DNA of 64,000 bases from Desulfovibrio ferrophilus (GCF_003966735.1 NZ_AP017378.1:3368905-3432904), one strand, 5' to 3'; positions 19,888 to 29,106 are shown, counted from the stretch's first letter. Notes: generated from the letters alone by a model not told the origin. Translations and numbers: made by a program.

Positions 19888-20541
19888 TTGCTTATTGACT
19901 TGTCTCATAACATCGTCGCCGGCATGACGACCTTTCCCGGTCTGCCCGGACCAGTCCTCGGGGAACACCTGTCACGCGAGGCATCAAAGGCGCACTATGC
20001 ACCGGGAACCACTTTTCACATAGGAAGCATCGACATGGTGGCCAATACGGGCACCTATCTGGATGCTCCGTTTCATCGCCATGAGAATGGTGTGGATGTG
20101 GCAGGCCTGAGGCTGGAGAGTCTTGCCGATGTGCCCGTGGCACTGTTGCGGCATCCCTTGAAAGCTGGGCGAGCCATCGATGCAGAGGCTTTTCAGGGGC
20201 TGGATGTGCGCGGCAAGGCCGTGGTGGTGGCCACTGATTGGTCCCGCTATTGGGGCGATGAGGCGTATTTTACTGGCTATCCATTTCTTACTGAGCAGGC
20301 TGCGAAGTGGTTGCGCGATGCTGGGGCAGCGTTGGTAGGTATCGATTCCCTGAACATCGACGACGATACGGATCCGACCCGTCCGGTCCATACCATCCTG
20401 CTGGGGGCGGGCATCCCCATCGTTGAGCATTTGACCCGCCTGGACGAAGTCCCTGAGGATGGGGCGCGGTTCTTTGCAGTCCCTCCGAAGGTTTGCGGGT
20501 TGGGATCATTTCCGGTGCGGGCATTCGTGCTTTGCTCGTGA
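19888..20541 (+). CDS. cyclase-family (kynurenine formamidase-like) metal hydrolase
   Basis: This 217-residue protein belongs to the cyclase/KynB fold family, whose members hydrolyse formylkynurenine, isatin or related amides using Zn or Mn. The metal site is represented by GSIDMVANTGTYLDAPFHRHENG near residues 45-68. It is a variant of the common H-x-G-T-H-x-D-x-P-x-H: the first histidine is asparagine and the second is tyrosine. GIDSLNIDD and the late HTILLGAGIPIVEHLTRLDE are family-typical. Translation starts at TTG (19888) with AAGGAGGAG just upstream; no better ATG exists. No tryptophan-degradation genes lie nearby, so the substrate is open. Confidence 0.85.
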   Translation: MLIDLSHNIVAGMTTFPGLPGPVLGEHLSREASKAHYAPGTTFHIGSIDMVANTGTYLDAPFHRHENGVDVAGLRLESLADVPVALLRHPLKAGRAIDAEAFQGLDVRGKAVVVATDWSRYWGDEAYFTGYPFLTEQAAKWLRDAGAALVGIDSLNIDDDTDPTRPVHTILLGAGIPIVEHLTRLDEVPEDGARFFAVPPKVCGLGSFPVRAFVLCS

Positions 20542-20572
20542 GTACCCCAGTGCGGAAATTTTTATTGGCCCA

Positions 20573-22498
20573 TTAGTCTTCGGCTAACTCTTCCAGCCGA
20601 GCCTCAATGGTTTCCCAGCGCTCCAGCGCAGATTCAAGCTCGGCTTCCAATGTCCCCAGTTCAGCTGCCTTGGCGGTGATGGCCTCGTGGCCCTTGGCCA
20701 GGAAGTCGGGGTCGGCAAGCTGGGTGTTGAGCATGTCCTGGGCCTGTTCCAGAGCATCCATGCGCTCAGGCAGGGCGTCCAGTTCGTCACGCAGTTGGTC
20801 GCGCTCACGCTTTTCGCCAAAGCTCAGCTTGCGCTTGCTGGTGGGTTGGACCTTGGGTTTGCAGATTTTGACTTTGGGCGCGGTCCGAACTTCGGGTTCC
20901 GGCTCGGGGCGTTGGCGCAACCAGTCGTCGTAACCGCCAACATATTCGCGGACAGCTCCGTTTTCCAAGGCCAGAGTGGAGGTGACCACGTTGTTCAGGA
21001 AGGCGCGGTCGTGGCTGACGATGAGCACGGTGCCAGAATAGTCCAGCAGGCGTTCTTCCAGTAGGTCCAGAGTCTCGGCATCCAGGTCGTTGGTGGGTTC
21101 ATCCAGCACCAGCACGTTGGAAGGCCGGGTAAAGAGTTTGGCCAGCAGCAGGCGGTTGCGCTCTCCGCCCGAGAGTACGGAAACCGGGACCATGGTCCGG
21201 TCCGGCGGGAACAGAAAATCCTTCAGATATCCCACCACATGCTTGCTGCCTTCGCCGATGGTGACCACATCATTGCCGCCCGCGATGTTGTCGCGAACGG
21301 ATTTGTTCAGGTCCAGCTCACCGCGCAGTTGGTCGAAGTAGGCCACTTCCAGTTGCGTGCCCATGCGCAGCTCGCCGCAGTTTGGTGCGAGCTTGCCCAG
21401 CAGCAGTTTGAGCAGTGTGGTCTTGCCCGACCCGTTTGGGCCGATGATGCCCACCTTGTCCCCGCGCAGGATGGTCGTGGAGAAATCACTGAACACCGGC
21501 GTTTCACCGTAGCCGAATCCCACGCCTTGGGCTTCGATCACCAGTTTGCCTGATTTGTTCGCTTCCTGAACCTGCATCTTGACGCTGCCCATGCGTTCGC
21601 GCCGGGCGGCGTGTTCACGACGCATCTGCTTGAGCGCTCGAACACGGCCCTCGTTACGGGTGCGCCGGGCCTTGATGCCTTGCCGAATCCAGACTTCCTC
21701 GCGGGCCAGTTTTTTGTCGAACTCGCGGTGGTGTTTGTCCTCGGCGTCCAGATGTTCCTGTTTACGCTTCAGGAAGGTGTCGTAGTCGCAGGACCAGTCG
21801 AAGATCCGTCCGCGATCCAGCTCGATGATTCTTGTGGCCAGCTTGCGCAGCAGCATCCTGTCATGAGTCACGAAGAACAGGGTTTTGACCTTGCGCAGCA
21901 GGAAGTCTTCCAGCCATGTGATGGATTCGATGTCCAGATGGTTGGTGGGTTCGTCCAGAAGCAGCAGGTCAGGGTCCGAGGCCAGAGCGCGAGCCAGCAA
22001 TGTCCTGCGCTTCAGACCACCAGAGAGGGTGGAGAATTCGGCTTCCGAGTCCAGCTTCAGGCGTGAAAGCACCGTTTCCACGGTGCGGTGCGCTTCCCAG
22101 CCTCCACCTGAATCAAGGGCATGCTGGGCGTCCTGCAGCCGGGAGAGCAGTCCCGAGTCTTCGGGAGTGGACTCCAATTGCTGCGAGATGGCGTGATACT
22201 GGATGAGGGCATCGCCCAGTCCCGCCACGCCGGTCGCCACCACATCGAAGATTCTGCCGCTGATGTCCGTGGGCACATCCTGTTCCAGACGCGCCACACG
22301 CATGCCCTGAGCCGTGGCAACGACCCCCGCGTCGGGAACCAGGTCGCCGGACAGAAGCTTCATGAGTGTGGATTTGCCCTCACCGTTGCGACCCAGCAGG
22401 CAGATCCGTTGTCCGGGTTCCACCTGCAGGTTCACATCGTCAAGAAGCTTGGGGCCACCAAAGGACAGGCTGACGTCCTGAATGCTGATCAAGGCCAT
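20573..22498 (-). CDS. uup: ABC-F family ATPase, Uup-like
   Basis: This 641-residue soluble protein has two ABC ATPase domains without membrane segments. Walker A motifs are GRNGEGKST near residue 36 and GPNGSGKTT near residue 355. Signatures are LSGGLKRRTLLARAL and LSGGERNRLLLAKLF, with DEPTNHLD and DEPTNDLD. A lysine/glutamate-rich coiled coil forms the last 80 residues, typical of Uup, which acts on ribosomes or DNA branch intermediates. It follows yajQ after 19 bp and ends the rhlE-yajQ-uup cluster. Confidence 0.92.
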   Translation of the reverse strand: MALISIQDVSLSFGGPKLLDDVNLQVEPGQRICLLGRNGEGKSTLMKLLSGDLVPDAGVVATAQGMRVARLEQDVPTDISGRIFDVVATGVAGLGDALIQYHAISQQLESTPEDSGLLSRLQDAQHALDSGGGWEAHRTVETVLSRLKLDSEAEFSTLSGGLKRRTLLARALASDPDLLLLDEPTNHLDIESITWLEDFLLRKVKTLFFVTHDRMLLRKLATRIIELDRGRIFDWSCDYDTFLKRKQEHLDAEDKHHREFDKKLAREEVWIRQGIKARRTRNEGRVRALKQMRREHAARRERMGSVKMQVQEANKSGKLVIEAQGVGFGYGETPVFSDFSTTILRGDKVGIIGPNGSGKTTLLKLLLGKLAPNCGELRMGTQLEVAYFDQLRGELDLNKSVRDNIAGGNDVVTIGEGSKHVVGYLKDFLFPPDRTMVPVSVLSGGERNRLLLAKLFTRPSNVLVLDEPTNDLDAETLDLLEERLLDYSGTVLIVSHDRAFLNNVVTSTLALENGAVREYVGGYDDWLRQRPEPEPEVRTAPKVKICKPKVQPTSKRKLSFGEKRERDQLRDELDALPERMDALEQAQDMLNTQLADPDFLAKGHEAITAKAAELGTLEAELESALERWETIEARLEELAED

Positions 22499-22517
22499 GA
22501 GAGTCGGTCCTGTCCTG

Positions 22518-23012
22518 CTAGTTCTTCATGTTCACGAATTGCAGGGGCAGTTCAAGGTCCTTGCTGTTCAGCATCTGGATGACGGTTTGCAGGTCATCCA
22601 GCTGTTTGCCGGTGACGCGAACCTGCTCGTCCTGGATGGCGGCCTGGATCTTCTTGAGCTTCTGATCCTTGATCAGCTTCACGATCTTTTTGGCGTTATC
22701 CTTGTCGATGCCTTCGCGGATCTTGATCTGCTGCTTCAGCGTACCGCCGGAAGTGGGTTCCTCCTGGCCGAATTCCAGGACCTTGGGGTCCACCTTGCGG
22801 CGCATGCAGTGCGAAATGAGCATTTCGCGCACGGCGCGGATCTTCATCTCGTCACCGGTGTGCAGATTCAGGACTTTGTCCTTGCGGTTCAGGGTCAGCT
22901 CCGTGGTAATACCTCGGAAGTCATAGCGGGTCTGGACTTCCTTGAGCACGTTGTTCACGGCGTTATCCACTTCCTGCATGTCCACTTGGCTCACGATGTC
23001 GAACGAGGGCAT
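22518..23012 (-). CDS. YajQ-family nucleotide-binding protein
   Basis: This 164-residue protein matches the YajQ (DUF520) family from the start [21 protein letters not shown] to the end [20 protein letters not shown]-type and [22 protein letters not shown] blocks are conserved. Some relatives bind cyclic di-GMP; binding by this one is not shown. The start at 23012 follows GGAG; an upstream in-frame start adds 10 unrelated residues. It lies between rhlE and uup in the same direction. Confidence 0.95.
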   Translation of the reverse strand: MPSFDIVSQVDMQEVDNAVNNVLKEVQTRYDFRGITTELTLNRKDKVLNLHTGDEMKIRAVREMLISHCMRRKVDPKVLEFGQEEPTSGGTLKQQIKIREGIDKDNAKKIVKLIKDQKLKKIQAAIQDEQVRVTGKQLDDLQTVIQMLNSKDLELPLQFVNMKN

Positions 23013-23084
23013 ATTTTTACTCCGTCGATTTGGTTGAAGCAAAGGTCAAATCCGGGGAGCACCTCCCGGAATAGCATTTTATCC

Positions 23085-24512
23085 TCAGCGAGAGGCGCGG
23101 CGTCGTCCGCTGGACGGCTGGCTTCGGCGTTGACCGCCACCAGCGCTGGAGGGTTGGCTCCGGCGTTGTCCACCGCCACTACCGCCGGAAGGCTGGCTTC
23201 GGCGCTGTCCGCCACCACCGCTGGATTCGTTGCTGCGGCTGCTACCGCCACCGTTGCCATTGCCACCGTTGCTGCGGCTGCTACCGCCACCGTTGCTGCC
23301 CCTGCGGGAGCGACCGGGCCTGCCAGCACCAGCCTTGGCGCGGGGCGGACGTGGGGGACGATGATTGTCATTGCTGCCAATGGGCTTGGGCGCATTGTAG
23401 TCGAAATCATCCAGCACCACGCGGGCAATCTTTTCGCCAATGGCGCGTTCGATGTCACGCACATCCGAGGTGTCCTCGGGGGTGACGAAGGTCAGAGCGT
23501 CGCCCGTACGGGCAGCACGACCGGTGCGGCCAATACGGTGGGTATAGGCGTCGGCAGTGTCGGGTACGTCAAGGTTGATGACATGGGTCACGCTGGAGAC
23601 ATCGATGCCGCGAGCGGCAATGTCCGTGGCGACCATGATGTCGTAACGTCCAGCCTTGAAGCCGGACAGTGCCTCTTGGCGACGGTTCTGCGACAGGTTG
23701 CCCTGCAGGCTGGTAGCCTTGTGTCCGGCACGCTCCAGCTGCTGAGCCAGGCGCTTGGCCCTGTGCTTGGTGCGGGTGAAGACCAGCACCGAGCCGGTGC
23801 GGGTGATGCCCAGCACATGCTTGAGCAGGCTGGTCTTCAGGTGCCCGGGCACGGGGTACAGGGAGTGCGATACGGTTTCGGCAGGCATGGCCAGACCGAT
23901 CTTGACCACCTTGGGACTGTTCAGGGCTTCGTCAGCGAGCTTGCGGATGTCCGTGGGCATGGTGGCCGAGAAGAGCATGGTCTGTCGTTTGGGCGGTGCC
24001 TGGGACAGGATGCGTCTGATGTCGGGCAAAAAGCCCATGTCGAACATGCGGTCGGCCTCGTCCAGAACCAGAATCTCGAGCCTGGAGAGGTTGGCATGGC
24101 GATCGTTCATCAGGTCCAGCAGGCGGCCCGGACAGGCCACAACGATTTCGGCGCCGCGCCTGAGCTTGTTAATCTGGGGTGATTTGCCCACACCGCCGTA
24201 GACGGTGATGGAGCGCAGGCCGGTCTTGCGGCCCAGAGAAATGATTTCGTCGTTGATCTGCTCGGCCAGTTCACGGGTGGGAGCAACGATCAGTGCACGC
24301 AGATGTCCGCGTGGCCCTGCGGCCAGCCGCTCCAAAAGCGGCAGGGCGAAAGCGGCCGTTTTGCCGGTACCGGTCTGGGCCAGGCCCAGGATGTCCCGCC
24401 CTTCCAGAGCTGGCGGCATGGCCTGCTCCTGAATGGGGGTGGGGGAGGTAAATCCGGCAGCAGCGATGCCCTCACGAATGGAGGGACGCAGGGAAAAGCA
24501 ATCGAAAGTCAT
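23085..24512 (-). CDS. rhlE: DEAD-box ATP-dependent RNA helicase, RhlE-like
   Basis: This 475-residue helicase has the full DEAD-box set: a Q-motif region PTPIQEQAMP near residue 26, AQTGTGKTAAFALP near residue 45, PTRELAEQI, VLDEADRMFDMGF near residue 148, FSATMP near residue 180 and HRIGRTGRAARTGDA near residue 325. After residue 375 the tail is low-complexity, G/S/R/Q-rich, with GGGQRRSQPS repeated three times; such tails bind RNA. RhlE proteins act in ribosome assembly and RNA decay, often in the cold. A hairpin with a U-rich tract lies in its leader. Confidence 0.95.
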   Translation of the reverse strand: MTFDCFSLRPSIREGIAAAGFTSPTPIQEQAMPPALEGRDILGLAQTGTGKTAAFALPLLERLAAGPRGHLRALIVAPTRELAEQINDEIISLGRKTGLRSITVYGGVGKSPQINKLRRGAEIVVACPGRLLDLMNDRHANLSRLEILVLDEADRMFDMGFLPDIRRILSQAPPKRQTMLFSATMPTDIRKLADEALNSPKVVKIGLAMPAETVSHSLYPVPGHLKTSLLKHVLGITRTGSVLVFTRTKHRAKRLAQQLERAGHKATSLQGNLSQNRRQEALSGFKAGRYDIMVATDIAARGIDVSSVTHVINLDVPDTADAYTHRIGRTGRAARTGDALTFVTPEDTSDVRDIERAIGEKIARVVLDDFDYNAPKPIGSNDNHRPPRPPRAKAGAGRPGRSRRGSNGGGSSRSNGGNGNGGGSSRSNESSGGGGQRRSQPSGGSGGGQRRSQPSSAGGGQRRSQPSSGRRRASR

Positions 24513-24527
24513 GAAAATCCTATTGTA

Positions 24528-24565
24528 AAAAAGAAAATAGCCCCGCGACGCAGTTGGCGACGCGG
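24528..24565 (-). promoter_or_regulatory. attenuator-like hairpin in the rhlE leader
   Basis: Arms CCGCGACGC (24543-24551) and GCGACGCGG (24557-24565) pair except for one central mismatch. On the minus strand the hairpin is followed by a U-rich stretch just upstream of the rhlE start at 24512. No minus-strand gene ends here, so premature termination within the rhlE leader is a possible control. Confidence 0.45.
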
Positions 24566-24773
24566 TTCCTCAGTTGATGACACTCTATCGGTCATCCTGG
24601 GGTCGCTTTGGATCGGAATGCTGATCAATCGCGGGGAGGGGATAGACCCAGCGCATGGTGGCTCAGCGAGGAGTCACCGGGGCGGGCCCGACAGATGTGT
24701 TCACGCCCTATATAGGGTTCAGTGTGCAGATGTAAAGGGGATATTGATCATATGCGGATTTTTTATCCAGAGT

Positions 24774-24787
24774 TTGATATACATCAA
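24774..24787. promoter_or_regulatory. FNR/CRP-type palindrome upstream of the cupin gene
   Basis: TTGAT-ATAC-ATCAA matches the FNR consensus TTGAT-N4-ATCAA exactly and extends to a 16-base palindrome (24773-24788). It lies about 95 bp before the cupin start at 24881. A CRP/FNR-family regulator responding to oxygen, redox or nitrosative signals would fit an anaerobe. Confidence 0.6.
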
Positions 24788-24880
24788 AGGAGTCCGCGAA
24801 GAGCGGCCTTACTGTGAAGTTGAGCCGGGATGAACCTGGCAAAAATGACACTAAGCTGGAATTCCGGCATGGAGGATGAC

Positions 24881-25219
24881 ATGGAACTTATGAAGAATAT
24901 TCCCTTTTCCGAGGCTCTGGATATCGGCGCTCTGGTGGACTATGAAGAGGGCCGCGTGGTGAGCCGCACCCTGGCTCAGAAGCCTACGGTCAATGTAACC
25001 CTGTTTGCATTCGACTCGGGCGAGGGCATCAGCTCCCATTCGTCGCCGGGTGATGCCTTTGTGCACATCCTGGACGGTGAAGCCCAGGTCACCGTGGGTG
25101 GTTTGACCCACACCGTGAGCGCCGGACAGTGCATCGCCATGCCAGCCAACGTGCCTCATGGGTTGGAAGCGGAAAAGCAGTTCAAGATGATGCTCGTGGT
25201 CGTCAAGCCTGAAAAGTAG
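24881..25219 (+). CDS. cupin-domain protein
   Basis: This 112-residue single cupin has the motif GISSHSSPGDAFVHILDGEAQVTVG near residues 46-70 and the second motif AGQCIAMPANVPHGLEA near residues 78-94. Histidines at HSS and PHG are candidate metal ligands. The start at 24881 has GGAGG upstream; an upstream frame adds 17 unlikely residues. A perfect FNR-type palindrome precedes the gene, suggesting redox control. Its reaction is unknown. The stop codon abuts a palindromic repeat. Confidence 0.87.
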   Translation: MELMKNIPFSEALDIGALVDYEEGRVVSRTLAQKPTVNVTLFAFDSGEGISSHSSPGDAFVHILDGEAQVTVGGLTHTVSAGQCIAMPANVPHGLEAEKQFKMMLVVVKPEK

Positions 25220-25342
25220 GGATTGTTGAAAAACACGTGTCTGCGGCGTTGTTTCAAGGAACTGAAGACCTCGTGTACTAAGGAGTACACGAGGTCTTCA
25301 GTTCCTCTCACGCCTAGCATCCGCACATTTTTGAACAATCCC
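25219..25342 (+). repeat. intergenic palindromic element, copy 4, with a 23-bp perfect inner hairpin
   Basis: Outer arms GGGATTGTT (from 25219) and AACAATCCC (to 25342) extend to about 20 imperfect pairs. The inner arms at 25257-25279 and 25284-25306 are perfect inverted repeats of 23 bases around an AAGG loop. The left end overlaps the cupin stop codon. Confidence 0.85.
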
Positions 25343-25617
25343 GAACACTGTTCTTTGCATCTGCTTTGTTGCTGCGGAAAAGTGAAACCCTCATGTATGT
25401 CGAATACAGTTCTGCTCTCTGTATCCGTAAGACTCGTAGACTCGTCTAACGGCAAACAGGTTGTCGGTCTTCACTTTTCCTTGTGCCTTGCATCTGCACG
25501 ATCATGGATAGCCCCGCTGGGTTGATGCATCTAGGGCGATGCTTTTATCATTTGTAAGGCTCGTGGCTTATCAACGGCTGAAGGGAGGCTCCGCACATTT
25601 TTGAACAGCCTCTGGGA
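25343..25617 (+). repeat. intergenic palindromic element, composite copy 5
   Basis: TTGTTGCTGCGG near 25364 begins a copy whose inner arms GGAAAAGTGAA (near 25375) and TTCACTTTTCC (near 25480) pair perfectly over 11 bases. CTTGTGCCTTGC follows. A second right end, CACATTTTTGAACAGCC, lies near 25596, so two copies appear nested or fused. No gene is seen up to 25749. Confidence 0.55.
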
Positions 25618-25749
25618 GACCGCTTCGTGTGTCTTTTTTAGTCATTTTGGGGCAGCAGCTGTGATGCTGCCCGGTGGGCCAGAAAAGCTAGAGAATAATT
25701 GAATAAATTGCGGCCTGACGATGGCCGGCTATTAGCCAAGGAGAGAATC

Positions 25750-26409
25750 ATGAGCAAGACAGAACGTACTGACGGGGCCATCCTGCAGCGGGATAAGGAA
25801 ACCTGGGCCATTGTGCCCCGCACCCCTATGGGGATGCTGACCCCTGAAATCCTTGGACGCATCAATGATGTGGTCAAGAAATGGAATGTGCCCATCGTCA
25901 AGATTACCTCGGGGCAACGCATTGCGCTGGTGGGTATCCGTGAAGAGGATATCGAGTCCATCTGGGATGATCTGGGCCGGGACATCGGACGGGCCACGGA
26001 GTTGTGCGTACACTATGTGCAGGCTTGTCCCGGAACGGCAGTTTGCCGGTTGGGCGTGCAGGATTCACTGGGTATGGGCAATGAGTTGGAACCCAAATAT
26101 CTCGGAGTGGATTTTCCGGCCAAGGTCAAGATGGGCGTGTCCGGCTGTCCTCTGTCCTGCGCCGAGTCCAAGCTGCGTGACATCGGTTTGGTAGGCAAGC
26201 GTGGTGGATTCACGGTCTATTTCGGTGGCAACGCGGGCAACAAACCCCGCATTGCCGACGAAATCGCCGTGGACCTCGAACGTGAGCAGGCTCTGGAACT
26301 GGTGGACAAGCTGCTGGCCTATTACAAGGACAATGCCCGCAAGCGCGAGCGCACCGCCCGTTTTGCGGAACGCGTCGGCATCGAGGCCATCAAGGACGCC
26401 GTGCTCTAG
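25750..26409 (+). CDS. low-spin assimilatory-type sulfite reductase (siroheme, 4Fe-4S)
   Basis: This 219-residue protein matches the small monomeric assimilatory-type sulfite reductase known from Desulfovibrio. It contains a nitrite/sulfite reductase ferredoxin-like half domain (residues about 1-70) and the siroheme/4Fe-4S half domain. Four cluster cysteines are visible as CPGTAVC near residue 97 and GCPLSCAES near residue 135. It is far shorter than dissimilatory DsrAB or CysI, as expected for this family. AAGGAGAG precedes the ATG at 25750. It stands alone; its physiological role in sulfate reducers is not settled. A hairpin terminator follows. Confidence 0.9.
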   Translation: MSKTERTDGAILQRDKETWAIVPRTPMGMLTPEILGRINDVVKKWNVPIVKITSGQRIALVGIREEDIESIWDDLGRDIGRATELCVHYVQACPGTAVCRLGVQDSLGMGNELEPKYLGVDFPAKVKMGVSGCPLSCAESKLRDIGLVGKRGGFTVYFGGNAGNKPRIADEIAVDLEREQALELVDKLLAYYKDNARKRERTARFAERVGIEAIKDAVL

Positions 26410-26470
26410 CAGTTACTCAATTTCCCTGCCTTCGTCCCATTGGGCGAGGTGAAAATAATGAGAATGAATA

Positions 26471-26505
26471 AGCCCCCACGTCAGCTGTGACGCGGGGGCT
26501 CTTTT
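26471..26505. terminator. terminator between the sulfite reductase and chemoreceptor genes
   Basis: Arms AGCCCCCACGTCA and TGACGCGGGGGCT pair with one mismatch around a GCTG loop, and CTTTTG follows on the plus strand. It can serve both convergent genes. Confidence 0.8.
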
Positions 26506-26526
26506 GTCAGGATGAAATGGGTGCGT

Positions 26527-28539
26527 CTAGGATATCTCAGGTGCGCAGATGCCCGCTGCCGCGTCCTGCTCTCTGCATTGGCTCAGCTCGCTGATCAGTT
26601 CCTGTAGCTCTGAAGCCAGGGCGGTCAGGCCTTCGATGGAGCGGGCGGATTCGCTCATACCGGCGGCTGTTTCGGTGGAGATGCGGTTGATTTCCTCGGT
26701 GGCGTTGTTGATCTCCTCACTGGTGGCGGATTGTTCTTCCGCTGCCGTGGCAATGGAGCGGACCCTGTCTGTGGTGGTTTCCACGATGCCCATGATGTCC
26801 TGCAGGGATTCGCCAGCTTGGGAAGACAGCTCGGAGCTGCGGGCGACAGCTCTTTCGGCATCGTCCATGGCAGTGATGTTGGAGCGGGTGCCTTCCTGAA
26901 TGCCCTTGATGGCGCTGCCGACTTCCTGAGTGGCCTGCATGGTCTTTTCGGCCAGTTTGCGAACCTCGTCGGCCACTACGGCAAAGCCTCGCCCGGCATC
27001 ACCTGCACGGGCGGCTTCAATGGCGGCGTTCAGCGCCAGTAAATTGGTCTGATCGGCGATGTCATTGATGACGCCCATCACGGTTCCGATGCTCTCGGCC
27101 TGTGTGCCCAACTCCGACAAGGACGTCTTCATGAGCCCGGTGCGCTCGGCTACTTCAGAGGAGGCCTCCATCACCTGGGAAACAATATTGGCGCCTTCGC
27201 TGGCCTTGGTGCTGGCATCTTCGGCTTCGGTCGCGGCGTCGGAAGCATTGCGCGCCACTTCCATGACCGTGCAGTTCATTTCTTCCATGGCGGTGGCGGT
27301 TTCACTCACGCGTTCCTGCTGCAGGGATGCTCCTTCGGAGATTTGGTGGGTCTGTGAGGAGAGTTGATCCGTTGCGTTGGTCAACTGCTCTGCAATGGCC
27401 GAGGCCCGGGCGGCAACGTCGGTCATCTTCTTCATAAGCAGTTCGCCCCGTTTTTTTTCGTCGTGGGCTTCGGACATGGCCTGGTGGGCCTTGGCAGCTT
27501 GTTCTTCGGCTTCCAGACTTTTGGCTTCGGCCTCGTCCATGACGCTTTTCAGTGATTCAACCATACTCACCACACCCTGGCGCAGAACCTCCAGTTCGCC
27601 TGTGAAGGAGACGGCGTTGCAGGACTCGTAGTCACCGCCAGCAACGTCTTTTGTTCTTTGCTGAAGTTGCTCCAGAGGACCGAGGATGGAACGGATGACC
27701 GAGAAAACACCACCCACCAGAAGGAGTGCAACGACAAGTTCGACCCCGATCATGACGGTCTGGACAAGCGAGGTGCGGGATTCCATTTTGTCATGAGCTT
27801 CCTGCGACAGGTCGGTAAGGAGCGGGTCCAGGCTGCTACCCACTGCGGCAAATTCCTTGCGGCTGGCCTCGATGATATGAGTCTGAACCGTGAATTCCTC
27901 AAAAGCCAGTTTGTAATCTTCGAGGATGCCGATGAGGTTCATCTTCATGCCGATGCCCATGCTCGTTGAATTGTCCAGCATGGTTGCCATGGCTTCATGG
28001 GCGGTGTTGAATTCGTCTATGAAAACGGCATCTCCGGAGATCATGAAGTCCTTTTCGATGCGACGGAGGGTCATGAAACCCGCGATGAGCGAATCGTCCC
28101 TGCGGGAGCGGATGGCGGCCCCGGCAGAGTCGACCACGTAGAGGAATTCACCGCGCAGGCCATCCTCGTCCGTCAGACCCATGGTTTTTACGGCTTCTAC
28201 GGCTTTGGCGAACTTGGACTCGTAATCGTCGAGCAGGCCATGGGCCTGTTTCACGCGGGGAGAAAAAGAGGCGTCGGCTGCCGCCATGATCTCCAGATTA
28301 CCCCTGGTGTCTTCGATCTGACGGGCCAAGAGGCTGACGAAGGATAATTGGCGCTTGGCAAGGAATTGTTCTTCGGCTTGTTGGCTTTGCAGTAAGGAGG
28401 CCTCTGCTGACAATGCGGCAACATTGGCAGCAACGGCATCCTGAATGAACCTGGTCCCAATCTGGTTGACGAAAAAGACGATGCCAAGGCCAACCAGAGC
28501 AATGGCGGCAATGGTGTATAGCTTGATTTTTATGGACAT
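26527..28539 (-). CDS. methyl-accepting chemotaxis protein
   Basis: This 670-residue transmembrane chemoreceptor has a first membrane helix at residues about 7-26, a largely helical periplasmic region to about 260 and a second helix near 265-287. A HAMP domain and the cytoplasmic signalling domain follow. The hairpin tip [40 protein letters not shown] is conserved. The sensor region is an all-helical bundle without a recognised ligand motif. The protein lacks a C-terminal CheR-tethering pentapeptide. AGGGAG precedes the ATG. It stands alone. Confidence 0.95.
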   Translation of the reverse strand: MSIKIKLYTIAAIALVGLGIVFFVNQIGTRFIQDAVAANVAALSAEASLLQSQQAEEQFLAKRQLSFVSLLARQIEDTRGNLEIMAAADASFSPRVKQAHGLLDDYESKFAKAVEAVKTMGLTDEDGLRGEFLYVVDSAGAAIRSRRDDSLIAGFMTLRRIEKDFMISGDAVFIDEFNTAHEAMATMLDNSTSMGIGMKMNLIGILEDYKLAFEEFTVQTHIIEASRKEFAAVGSSLDPLLTDLSQEAHDKMESRTSLVQTVMIGVELVVALLLVGGVFSVIRSILGPLEQLQQRTKDVAGGDYESCNAVSFTGELEVLRQGVVSMVESLKSVMDEAEAKSLEAEEQAAKAHQAMSEAHDEKKRGELLMKKMTDVAARASAIAEQLTNATDQLSSQTHQISEGASLQQERVSETATAMEEMNCTVMEVARNASDAATEAEDASTKASEGANIVSQVMEASSEVAERTGLMKTSLSELGTQAESIGTVMGVINDIADQTNLLALNAAIEAARAGDAGRGFAVVADEVRKLAEKTMQATQEVGSAIKGIQEGTRSNITAMDDAERAVARSSELSSQAGESLQDIMGIVETTTDRVRSIATAAEEQSATSEEINNATEEINRISTETAAGMSESARSIEGLTALASELQELISELSQCREQDAAAGICAPEIS

Positions 28540-28600
28540 GTTTTCTCCCTGTGGATCAATTTGCGATGGCCAACAGCTATGCGCATAGCACGAAACTATA

Positions 28601-28627
28601 ATTGATCAACATTGATAAATCATTGAT
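28601..28627. repeat. three phased ATTGAT repeats upstream of the chemoreceptor
   Basis: ATTGAT occurs at 28601, 28611 and 28622, spacings of 10 and 11 bases that place them on one DNA face. They lie about 60-90 bp upstream of the chemoreceptor start and may be an activator site. Confidence 0.35.
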
Positions 28628-28790
28628 ACCGCAACTAATTGTGTGATTTGGATAACTTCTTGTGCCCCAGGGTCAACCCTTGGTTTGGCCTTGGGGCAGG
28701 CTTGTTCAGCGGGACGAGGAGTGCTCGATTGTGAGGGCTTAACCTATCGGTTTGTCGATGTGCCCGTGAGGTGGGGCTGGAAGTCTGCAA

Positions 28791-29057
28791 TCAGGACTTG
28801 CGATCCAGCAGAGAGGCGATCCAGAAGGAGAGTTTGTAGGAGGCCGCAAACCAGACCAGCAAGGCGACAGCACGTGCCGGCAGGTTTTCAGCAAAGAATG
28901 CGGCCTTGGACAAATAGGCCGATGCCGTGAACATCAGCATTAGCCAGATGAGCAGCTGGGTCAGATGCGTGGAGTTTTTGATAATCCTGCGTTTGCGGCC
29001 CATGAACAGACCGATGACCCAGGTTGCGACGCAGCAGATGATGAGAAGTTTCAGCAC
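28791..29057 (-). CDS. small membrane protein of unknown function
   Basis: This 88-residue protein has three hydrophobic segments (residues about 2-18, 33-50 and 63-82) separated by short basic stretches such as GRKRRIIKN. The start is a GTG with no clear ribosome site; an ATG at codon 19 is an alternative. It follows the RND pump gene after 49 bp on the same strand and may be cotranscribed. No family is recognised. Confidence 0.6.
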   Translation of the reverse strand: MLKLLIICCVATWVIGLFMGRKRRIIKNSTHLTQLLIWLMLMFTASAYLSKAAFFAENLPARAVALLVWFAASYKLSFWIASLLDRKS

Positions 29058-29106
29058 GATAATCGTCTACATGGCTTTGTCTGGAAAGGCCAGAGCTCAC
29101 GTCGGG

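Noticed and set aside
22482-24182. 566-codon plus-strand open frame opposite yajQ and rhlE
   Set aside because: Antisense shadow; the Ala/Thr/Ser-rich repeats are the reverse reading of the helicase tail.
28663-28698. TGCCCCAGG/CCTTGGGGCA hairpin as a terminator
   Set aside because: No T-run on either strand and no gene ends there in a suitable direction.
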